Source of the DNA: Alphaproteobacteria bacterium
GTDB taxonomy: Bacteria > Pseudomonadota > Alphaproteobacteria > Rhodobacterales > Rhodobacteraceae
Assembly: GCA_003696705.1 (NCBI GenBank)
Contig: RFGD01000470.1
Coordinates: forward strand, 1-5,467
Direction of reading: 5' to 3'
Length of the DNA stretch: 5,467 bases
Shown: one piece after another, positions 1-4,954 of the stretch
How positions within the stretch are numbered: the stretch's first letter is position 1
Layout: every line of letters begins with the position of its first letter
The notes under the pieces: generated by a model
What the model saw: only the letters and a program-made list of their open reading frames with translations
Told to the model about the DNA's origin: nothing
Database searches by the model: none
Program-made: the position numbers and the translations under genes

Positions 1-396
1 AAGGGGCTGAAGCTTCTCTGCGCCAACCCCGATATCGTCGTCGATCGGGGTGACAAGCGTGTCTGGTGCGCCGGCGCGCTGGCACGGCTCTACACCGAGA
101 TGGGCGGCGAAAGCCTCTACTTCGGCAAGCCCCATCCGCCCATCTACGATCTTGCCCGGCGGCGCCTTCGCCGCGCCGCGGCGATCGACGACGCCGAAAT
201 CCTTTGCGTGGGCGACGGCATCAGCACGGACATCGCCGGCGGCATCGCCGAGGGGCTCGACACGATGTTCATCACCGGCGGCCTCGACGCCGAGGCCTTC
301 GGCCCCGACCCCGACCACCCCGACCCCGATCTTCTCGAGGCTTACCTGGCGCGGCATCAGCTGTCGCCGACCTACGCCATCCCGCGGCTTCGGTAA
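1..396 (+). CDS. HAD superfamily class IIA (NagD-like) hydrolase, C-terminal part
   Basis: This is the C-terminal 131 residues of a HAD phosphohydrolase; the reading frame is open at the left edge, so the N-terminus is missing. The visible part carries the late HAD motifs. FGKPHPPIYD (residues 41-50 of the fragment) holds the conserved motif III lysine, K43. VGDGISTDIAGG (70-81) is the acidic motif IV with D72 and D77, which would bind Mg2+. The opening CANPDIVVDRG is typical of class IIA enzymes such as NagD, just after the cap domain. The nucleophile motif (DxDG) and most of the cap lie outside the window. It resembles the TIGR01459 subfamily, whose substrate I do not know. A proline/aspartate repeat (PDPDHPDPD) lies near the C-terminus. 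The TAA stop is followed at once by a probable terminator, so this gene probably ends its transcription unit. Family assignment is firm; substrate is unknown. Confidence 0.88.
   Translation, partial: KGLKLLCANPDIVVDRGDKRVWCAGALARLYTEMGGESLYFGKPHPPIYDLARRRLRRAAAIDDAEILCVGDGISTDIAGGIAEGLDTMFITGGLDAEAFGPDPDHPDPDLLEAYLARHQLSPTYAIPRLR
303..329 (+). repeat. Short in-gene repeat of CCCCGA (two doublets)
   Basis: CCCCGA occurs four times, at 303-308, 309-314, 318-323 and 324-329, as two doublets separated by CCA. In frame it encodes PDPD-H-PDPD near the HAD protein C-terminus. It is probably a small local duplication kept in frame within a surface linker. Confidence 0.6.
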
Positions 397-398
397 CC

Positions 399-423
399 CG
401 CAAGCAACATTCTTGCGATTTTT
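399..423 (+). terminator. Probable intrinsic terminator after the HAD gene
   Basis: CGCAAG (399-404) and CTTGCG (412-417) form a 6-bp stem with a 7-nt loop, followed by ATTTTT (418-423). It starts two bases after the TAA stop of the HAD gene. The stem is short for a strong terminator, but the T-run and position fit. It would separate the HAD gene from the MaoC-ribF operon. Confidence 0.55.
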
Positions 424-456
424 GTCGCAGCGAGGTGCAAATCTTGCGCATGCCTG

Positions 457-485
457 TTGCCTCGCGCGCCGGCGCCCCCTATGCT
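457..485 (+). promoter_or_regulatory. Candidate sigma70 promoter for the MaoC-ribF operon
   Basis: TTGCCT (457-462) and TATGCT (480-485) match the -35 and -10 consensus at four of six bases each, with an ideal 17-bp spacer. The predicted transcription start is near 492, about 19 nt before the MaoC start at 511 and before its Shine-Dalgarno sequence. The location just after a terminator and before a four-gene run supports it. It is a pattern match only. Confidence 0.5.
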
Positions 486-497
486 GCAGCGCAACAT

Positions 498-503
498 GGA
501 GGA
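498..503 (+). promoter_or_regulatory. Shine-Dalgarno sequence of the MaoC gene
   Basis: GGAGGA lies 7 nt before ATG 511, which is an almost perfect site. It decides the start: the in-frame ATG at 496 overlaps it, and the earlier TTG 457 and ATG 481 fall inside the candidate promoter. Confidence 0.75.
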
Positions 504-510
504 CCGAGCC

Positions 511-954
511 ATGCTGGACAACATGCCGCGCGGAACGATCTGCATAGAAGATCTCGAGATCGGGATGACCCGCCACCTTCTGAAGGAAGTGACGGACCGC
601 GATATCGAACTGTTCGCCGAGGTCTCGACCGACCGCAACCCGGTGCATCTCGACGATGCCTACGCGCAGGACACGATCTTCGAGGGGCGCATCGCGCACG
701 GCATGCTTACCGCCGGCCTCATCTCGGCCGTGATCGGCGAGCAGCTTCCGGGCCATGGCACGGTCTACCTCGGCCAGACGCTCAAGTTCCTTGCGCCCGT
801 CCGGCCGGGGGACGTGGTCCGCGCCGAGGTCGAGGTCACCAGCATCGACCACGGGCGCCGTCGGGTTGGCCTTGATTGTCGCTGTTCGGTGGGCGATACG
901 GTCGTCCTGAAGGGCGAGGCGCTGGTACTGGCGCCCAGCCGGAAATTCGACTGA
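511..954 (+). CDS. MaoC-like hot-dog fold hydratase (possible (R)-specific enoyl-CoA hydratase)
   Basis: This 147-residue protein matches the usual size of single-domain MaoC/PhaJ hydratases, which add water to trans-2-enoyl-CoA to give (R)-3-hydroxyacyl-CoA in the cytoplasm. The hydratase signature is visible at residues 35-52, FAEVSTDRNPVHLDDAYA. The catalytic Asp and His are D41 and H46, five residues apart as in PhaJ. IAHGML further on belongs to the same active-site region, and VRPGDVVRAEVEV is the typical hot-dog strand. The usual Ser-Gly-Asp is Ser-Thr-Asp here, a mild variation. I chose ATG 511 because of GGAGGA seven bases upstream. RibF follows after 34 bp on the same strand, so co-transcription is likely. 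The substrate chain length, and whether it serves PHA synthesis, beta-oxidation or another CoA pathway, cannot be read from the sequence. Confidence 0.88.
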   Translation: MLDNMPRGTICIEDLEIGMTRHLLKEVTDRDIELFAEVSTDRNPVHLDDAYAQDTIFEGRIAHGMLTAGLISAVIGEQLPGHGTVYLGQTLKFLAPVRPGDVVRAEVEVTSIDHGRRRVGLDCRCSVGDTVVLKGEALVLAPSRKFD

Positions 955-956
955 TC

Positions 957-983
957 GGCGGGGCACGCCCCGCCACGGCGGGG
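957..983 (+). promoter_or_regulatory. Two mutually exclusive GC hairpins before ribF
   Basis: The gap between the MaoC gene and ribF reads GGCGGGG (957-963), CACG, CCCCGCC (968-974), then GCGGGG (978-983). The middle block can pair upstream (7 bp, loop 964-967) or downstream (968-973 with 978-983, 6 bp, loop 974-977); both loops are CACG. The downstream hairpin covers GGGG at 980-983, the ribF ribosome binding site. There is no T-run, so it is not an ordinary intrinsic terminator. A regulatory role is inferred. Confidence 0.45.
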
Positions 984-988
984 AAGCC

Positions 989-1930
989 ATGCGGATCGTA
1001 AAGGACTGGAAGCACCTCGACGCGGACGATCGGGGCGCGGCGGTGGCCCTCGGGAACTTCGACGGCATTCACCTTGGCCACCAGTCCGTCATCGACGCCG
1101 CGCGCCGGAAGGCGCACGAGGCGGGCCGGCCCCTTGGCGTCGTCACATTCGAGCCGCACCCGCGCGAATACTTTGCCCCCGATGCACCGCCCTTCCGGCT
1201 GATGAACGCCGAGGCGCGGGCCAATCGGCTGGCCCGGATGCGCGTCGACGTCGTCTACGAACTGCCCTTCGGACCCGAGATCGCCGGGATGAGCCCCGAG
1301 GCCTTTGCCGAGGAGGTGCTGTCGCGCGGCCTTGGCGTGTCGCATGTCGTCGTGGGCCAGGACTTTCGCTTCGGCAAGGACCGGGCCGGGGACGCCGAGC
1401 TTCTTGCCGAAATGGGCGGGCGGCTTGGCTTCGGCGTTACCCGCGCGCCGCTTGTGCAGCTTGAGCCGGGCGAGGTCTCCTCCACGGCCATTCGCAAGGC
1501 GCTGGTCGCGGGGCGCCCCCGCGACGCGGCCCGCATGCTTGGCCATTTCCATCGCATCGACGGCGTCGTCGAGCACGGCGAGAAGCGCGGCCGCAAGCTC
1601 GGGTTCCCGACGGCAAATCTGCCGCTTCAGGGGCTACTCCTTCCGGCCCTTGGCGTCTACGCCGTCCGGGCGGACGTCCTGTCGGGGCCGCACAAGGGCG
1701 GTTACGAGGGTGTCGCGTCAATCGGCACGCGCCCGATGTTCGGCGTTCATGCGCCCAACCTCGAAACCCATCTGTTCGACTTCGACGGTGATCTTTACGG
1801 CGAGCACCTTTCGGTGGCGCTGGTCGACTATCTCCGCCCCGAAGCGGTGTTCGACAATGTCGAAGGCCTTGTGCGTCAGATGCGCGAGGATGCCGCCGAG
1901 GCGCGGGCGCGCCTGAGGGCCGAGGCATGA
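989..1930 (+). CDS. ribF: Bifunctional riboflavin kinase / FAD synthetase RibF
   Basis: RibF phosphorylates riboflavin to FMN and adenylylates FMN to FAD, both with ATP, in the cytoplasm. The 313-residue length is normal for the bifunctional form. The N-terminal FMN adenylyltransferase domain (about 1-180) shows LGNFDGIHLGHQ (21-32, the nucleotidyltransferase HxGH-type motif), FEPHPREYF (54-62), VGQDFRFGKDRAGD (122-135) and SSTAIR (164-169). The C-terminal riboflavin kinase domain (about 185-313) shows GRKLGFPTANL (201-211), SIGTRPMFG (244-252) and ETHLFDFDGDLYG (259-271). All expected motifs are present, so both activities are probable. The start ATG 989 has GGGG five bases upstream, partly inside a hairpin. 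The stop overlaps the next start as ATGA at 1927-1930. I see no FMN riboswitch upstream; the preceding gap is only 34 bp. Confidence 0.97.
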   Translation: MRIVKDWKHLDADDRGAAVALGNFDGIHLGHQSVIDAARRKAHEAGRPLGVVTFEPHPREYFAPDAPPFRLMNAEARANRLARMRVDVVYELPFGPEIAGMSPEAFAEEVLSRGLGVSHVVVGQDFRFGKDRAGDAELLAEMGGRLGFGVTRAPLVQLEPGEVSSTAIRKALVAGRPRDAARMLGHFHRIDGVVEHGEKRGRKLGFPTANLPLQGLLLPALGVYAVRADVLSGPHKGGYEGVASIGTRPMFGVHAPNLETHLFDFDGDLYGEHLSVALVDYLRPEAVFDNVEGLVRQMREDAAEARARLRAEA

Positions 1931-2388
1931 GCGACCGACCGACACTGCGCCCGCGTTTCTGGGAACGCCACGCCCTCGACGCACTCACCCCCGCCGAGTG
2001 GGAGGCGCTTTGTGACGGCTGCGGCCGGTGCTGCCTGCACAAGCTCGAGGACGCCGACACCCACGAGATTGCCTATACGTGCGTGGCCTGCAAGCTTCTC
2101 GATGACGACACCTGCCGCTGCGCCCAATACGACATCCGCAAGGAGATCGTTCCCGACTGCGTCGTCCTGACGCCCGACAACATCGCCGAGATCGCCTACT
2201 GGATGCCGGAAACCTGCGCCTACCGCCGACTGCACCAGGGCCGTGGCCTTCCGGCGTGGCACCCGCTCTTGACCGGCGACCCCGACAGCGTCCACCGGGC
2301 CGGCATCTCGGTCCGTCACCGCACGGTCCCCGAATTCGAGGTCACCGTCGACGAATACGAGGACTACCTTCTGAAGGACGACGCATGA
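1927..2388 (+). CDS. UPF0260/YcgN-type cysteine-cluster protein
   Basis: This 153-residue protein belongs to the YcgN (UPF0260) family, related to CxxCxxCC zinc/iron-chelating proteins. The family's biochemical role is not established as far as I know. Ten cysteines are visible: C29, C32, C35 and C36 in CDGCGRCC, C52 and C55 in CVAC, C63 and C65 in CRC, plus C78 and C97. The pattern suggests bound metal, Zn or Fe. Family-typical stretches include FWERHAL near the N-terminus and a C-terminal segment ending EYEDYLLKD. No signal peptide or membrane segment is seen, so it is likely cytoplasmic. ATG 1927 overlaps the ribF stop by 4 nt and has GAGGG (1915-1919) seven bases upstream. Its stop in turn overlaps the aldolase start. 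The neighbours suggest co-expression with flavin synthesis but do not reveal a function. Confidence 0.9.
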   Translation: MSDRPTLRPRFWERHALDALTPAEWEALCDGCGRCCLHKLEDADTHEIAYTCVACKLLDDDTCRCAQYDIRKEIVPDCVVLTPDNIAEIAYWMPETCAYRRLHQGRGLPAWHPLLTGDPDSVHRAGISVRHRTVPEFEVTVDEYEDYLLKDDA

Positions 2389-3443
2389 TGTTCCTTGCTT
2401 CCGACAACGGCGGCCCGGCGGCCCCCGAGATCCTTGCGGCCGTGCAACGTGCCAACGAAGGCCACAGTCCCGCCTATGGCGCCGATGCGCTGATGGCCGA
2501 GGTGACGCGGCTGGTGCGCGAGATCTTCGAGGCGCCGGAGGCCGAGGTGCGCCTTGTCGCCACCGGGACGGCGGCCAATGCCCTCGCCCTCGGGACGCTG
2601 ACCGAGCCCTGGCAGACGGTCTTCTGTCACCGCGAAGCGCATGTCCAGGAAGACGAATGCGGCGCCCCCGAATTCTACACCGCAGGCGCCAAGCTGACGT
2701 TGATCGGGGGCGAGCACGCCCGCATCGACCCCGACGCGCTGGCCCGCGCCATTTCCGAAACGGGCGCCAAGGGCGTCCACGGGGTCCAGCGCGGCCCGGT
2801 ATCTCTCACCCAGGCGACCGAACTTGGCGCGGTATATTCGCCGGCCGAGCTTGCGCGCATCACCGCACTGGCGCGCGCGGCCGGGCTTCCGGTGCACATG
2901 GACGGGGCGCGCTTTGCCAATGCCCTCGTATCGCTTGGAACGACCCCGGCCGAGGCGACATGGCGCGCCGGCGTCGATGTCCTGTGTCTTGGGGGAACGA
3001 AGAACGGGCTTCTGGGGGCCGAAGCGGTGATCTTCTTCGACCCCGCCCACGTCGCCGATTTCGACTTCCGGCGCAAGCGCGGCGGTCATCTGTTCTCGAA
3101 GCACCGCTATCTTTCGGCCCAGTTCGCGGCCTACCTGACGGACGGGCTTTGGCTCGAACTCGCAACCCGGGCGAACCGCGCCGCGGCCCGACTTGCCGCC
3201 GGACTTGCGGGGATCGAGGGCGCGTCCATCCTGCACCCGGTCGAGGCCAACATGGTCTTCGCCGCCCTCCCGCGGCGGATCCATCGGCGGCTGCGCGCGG
3301 CCGGCGCCGAATACTATCTCTGGCCGTTCGAACAGTCCCTCGACGGCGACCCCGAGGCACCGCTGACCATGCGCCTTGTCACCGACTGGTCGATGCCGGA
3401 TGAGGTGATCGATCGCTTCCTCGAGATTGCGGCCGACGCCTGA
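2385..3443 (+). CDS. ltaE: Low-specificity L-threonine aldolase (PLP-dependent)
   Basis: The 352-residue product is a fold-type I PLP enzyme that cleaves L-threonine or L-allo-threonine to glycine and acetaldehyde. Motifs in order: ASDNGGPAAPEI (5-16) at the N-terminus; ATGTAANALAL (59-69), the phosphate-binding turn; HREAHVQEDECGAPEF (82-97), with the His expected to stack on PLP; HMDGARFANAL (171-181), with D173 for the pyridine nitrogen and R176; and CLGGTKNGLLGAEA (201-214), with K206 as the Schiff-base lysine. Nothing essential appears missing. Two starts are possible: ATG 2385, overlapping the upstream stop as ATGA, or ATG 2388 right after it. GAAGGA at 2373-2378 lies 6 or 9 nt away and suits either. 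The longer open frame continuing upstream is antisense-free shadow of the YcgN gene in another frame. The last 65 bp overlap the 3' end of the convergent hydrolase gene. The symbol ltaE is given by family; strict stereospecificity is not determined. Confidence 0.93.
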   Translation: MMFLASDNGGPAAPEILAAVQRANEGHSPAYGADALMAEVTRLVREIFEAPEAEVRLVATGTAANALALGTLTEPWQTVFCHREAHVQEDECGAPEFYTAGAKLTLIGGEHARIDPDALARAISETGAKGVHGVQRGPVSLTQATELGAVYSPAELARITALARAAGLPVHMDGARFANALVSLGTTPAEATWRAGVDVLCLGGTKNGLLGAEAVIFFDPAHVADFDFRRKRGGHLFSKHRYLSAQFAAYLTDGLWLELATRANRAAARLAAGLAGIEGASILHPVEANMVFAALPRRIHRRLRAAGAEYYLWPFEQSLDGDPEAPLTMRLVTDWSMPDEVIDRFLEIAADA

Positions 3444-4263
3444 GCACCTCTTCACGGAACTCGGCAATGGCCGCGGCAACGGCGTCGGGATGGGTGATCG
3501 GGGCCATGTGCCCTGCCCCGGCGATCACACTCGCGCGGCTTTCGGGAAGGCGGCGGCACAGGACCGACGCGATGCCGGCGATCTCGGCGCGGCTCTCGGC
3601 GCCCGACAGGACGAGCACGGGCAGGCGAAGCCCCTCGAGCCGGCCGGGGGCGCCGATCCCGCCCACGTCCTCCATCAGGGCCGGCTCGGCCGCAGCGACA
3701 AGATGCACGCGATCGACCATGTAGCGACGCTGCGCCGCCGGCAACTGCGACCAGGGGGCGCCGCCGCCCCACTTCTCGTAGAAGGCGCGCGTGGCGCCTT
3801 CCCGGTCACCCGCCTCGAGCCGGCGACGCAGCGCCATCGCGTCGGCGAGGTGGCGCTGCCAGAGCGCGGGCTCGGCCTCTCGGAGCAGCGAGAATTGCAC
3901 GGGCTCGATCAGGACGAGGCTTCGGACCAGCTCCGGCCGTTCAAGGGCGAGGCGCAGGCATGCCGTGGCGCCGAAGGAATGCCCGATCAGATCGACGGGT
4001 CCCTTTCCGGCCGCCTCTGCCAGGATCTCGACCGCGTCTTCCTGGATGTCGCCGACGACGGCGGGCACGGGCCGCGCGCCATGGCCCGGGAGATCGGGCG
4101 CGACAAGGCAGGGACCGTCGGCCGCCTTCTCGATCAGACGCGCGGCGACGGGCTCCCACGCGCCGGCGTGGGCAAGCGAGCAATGCGCAAGCACCGCATC
4201 GGGCGCCGCGCCGGCGGGACACGAGCGCCGCACCGCCCCTGCCCGGGCCGCACCGCCTGTCAC
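3379..4263 (-). CDS. Alpha/beta hydrolase fold protein
   Basis: This 294-residue protein has the alpha/beta hydrolase fold and should hydrolyse an ester, thioester or similar bond; the substrate is unknown. VLAHCSLAHAGAWEPV (24-39) corresponds to the oxyanion-hole region after strand 3. DLPGHGARP (57-65) is the usual loop after strand 4. GHSFG (94-98) is the nucleophile elbow with S96. GAGHMAP (249-255) carries the catalytic H252. The acid is probably E223 in VLSGAESRAE, rather than the commoner Asp. No signal peptide is evident. The start is GTG at 4263, overlapping the isomerase stop as GTGA, so translational coupling is likely; later starts such as codon 11 are possible. The last 21 residues (274-294), basic and rich in Ser/Pro, are encoded antisense to the threonine aldolase 3' end and look disordered. 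Confidence 0.85.
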   Translation of the reverse strand: MTGGAARAGAVRRSCPAGAAPDAVLAHCSLAHAGAWEPVAARLIEKAADGPCLVAPDLPGHGARPVPAVVGDIQEDAVEILAEAAGKGPVDLIGHSFGATACLRLALERPELVRSLVLIEPVQFSLLREAEPALWQRHLADAMALRRRLEAGDREGATRAFYEKWGGGAPWSQLPAAQRRYMVDRVHLVAAAEPALMEDVGGIGAPGRLEGLRLPVLVLSGAESRAEIAGIASVLCRRLPESRASVIAGAGHMAPITHPDAVAAAIAEFREEVLRRRPQSRGSDRSPHPASTSR

Positions 4264-4862
4264 CCGAGGCGGCCCCCGAGGTAGAGGTCAAGATCCTCGA
4301 TACGGTCCTGGCCCCAGAACCGCTCGGTGCCGTCGACGACATAGAACGGGCTTCCGAAGACGCCGTTGGCGACCGCCTCCTCGAGATTGGCGGCATAGCG
4401 TTCGGCCGCCGACAACAGCCCCGCATCCGCGATGGCCGGGTCGAAACCGGCCTCGGCCAGGGCCTCGCGGATCACCGCATCCGAGGCGATGTCCTTCTCC
4501 TCGGCCCAGGAGGCACGAAGGATCGCCTGCACCAGCTTGCCGACATCGCCGCCGCCGGCCTCTTGCGCCGAGATGATCGCATAGGACGAGGGCGCCGGAT
4601 TCGTCGGCCAGTGCGCCGGTTTCAGGTTGATCGGCATACCGTGCCTGGCGGCCTGGCGGCGCAACTCCTGAAGGCGGTATTCCTGACGGGCCGGATGGCG
4701 CTCGGCGGGGGGCGTTCCCCCCGTCCGCGCAAAGAGCGAGACGATGTCGAGCGGCTTGTAGGTCACTGTGGCGCCGTGCTTTTCGGCCACCTCCTCGAAC
4801 CGGTTGCCGGCAAGATACGTGAACGGGGAAAGCGTCGAGAAATAGTAGTCGATATGCGCCAT
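4260..4862 (-). CDS. 2-hydroxychromene-2-carboxylate isomerase-like protein (kappa GST/DsbA fold)
   Basis: The 200-residue product matches glutathione-dependent 2-hydroxychromene-2-carboxylate isomerases (NahD type), kappa-class GST relatives with a thioredoxin/DsbA fold. In naphthalene degradation NahD converts the chromene to trans-o-hydroxybenzylidenepyruvate. The N-terminal HIDYYFSTLSPFTYLAG (3-19) has S12 where family members use Ser to bind the glutathione sulfur. HWPTNPAPS (from about 84) starts the helical domain region. NGVFGSPFYVVDG (166-178) holds the cis-proline loop, and FWGQDRIEDLDLYLGG (182-197) is the family's C-terminal signature. I chose ATG 4862, with AAAGG nine bases upstream, over an in-frame TTG at 4901 that would add 13 unconserved residues. 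No aromatic-degradation genes are nearby, so the actual substrate may differ. The next gene, an alpha/beta hydrolase, overlaps its stop by 4 nt. Confidence 0.9.
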   Translation of the reverse strand: MAHIDYYFSTLSPFTYLAGNRFEEVAEKHGATVTYKPLDIVSLFARTGGTPPAERHPARQEYRLQELRRQAARHGMPINLKPAHWPTNPAPSSYAIISAQEAGGGDVGKLVQAILRASWAEEKDIASDAVIREALAEAGFDPAIADAGLLSAAERYAANLEEAVANGVFGSPFYVVDGTERFWGQDRIEDLDLYLGGRLG

Positions 4863-4870
4863 GCCGAGGG

Positions 4871-4898
4871 GCCTTTGATTGGGGGGATTGAGCCTTTG
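4871..4898. repeat. Paired direct repeats in the isomerase leader
   Basis: GCCTTTG occurs at 4871-4877 and 4892-4898, 21 bp apart (about two helical turns), with GATTG copies at 4877-4881 and 4886-4890 between them. On the minus strand one CAAAGGC copy includes the isomerase Shine-Dalgarno sequence. It may be an operator or chance. Confidence 0.35.
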
Positions 4899-4923
4899 CA
4901 AGACGGTAGCGCGGTGCTAAGCG
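4896..4923 (+). promoter_or_regulatory. prs: Candidate prs promoter (weak)
   Basis: TTGCAA (4896-4901) resembles a -35 box, with TAAGCG (4918-4923) 16 bp further as a weak -10. Transcription would start near 4930, about 25 nt before ATG 4955. The -10 match is poor. Confidence 0.3.
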
Positions 4924-4930
4924 GTGTCAA
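4903..4930 (-). promoter_or_regulatory. Candidate promoter for the isomerase-hydrolase operon
   Basis: On the minus strand a perfect TTGACA -35 box lies at 4930-4925, followed after 16 bp by TACCGT at 4908-4903 as a weak -10 (three of six). The start site would be near 4895, about 33 nt before the isomerase ATG. It overlaps the candidate prs promoter in the opposite direction. Confidence 0.4.
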
Positions 4931-4954
4931 CATCGCCGAACACGAGTCACGGAA

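Noticed and set aside
466..475. Perfect palindrome GCGCCGGCGC within the promoter spacer as an operator
   Set aside because: Short GC-only palindromes are common by chance at this base composition.
457..510. N-terminal extension of the MaoC protein from TTG 457, ATG 481 or ATG 496
   Set aside because: These starts fall in the candidate promoter or on the GGAGGA site, and the extra residues are not family-like.
957..974. Hairpin after the MaoC stop as an intrinsic terminator
   Set aside because: No T-run follows, and ribF starts 34 bp after the stop, so read-through is expected.
836..1576. A 246-codon minus-strand open frame opposite ribF
   Set aside because: Antisense shadow of RibF; no motifs or start context.
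2364..3479. A 371-codon open frame on the minus strand opposite the threonine aldolase gene
   Set aside because: It mirrors the aldolase codons in a high-GC genome, has no recognisable motif, and overlaps a gene with complete PLP-enzyme motifs.
3427..4284. A 285-codon plus-strand open frame opposite the alpha/beta hydrolase
   Set aside because: No family features, and the minus strand shows a full hydrolase with GHSFG and GAGHMAP motifs.
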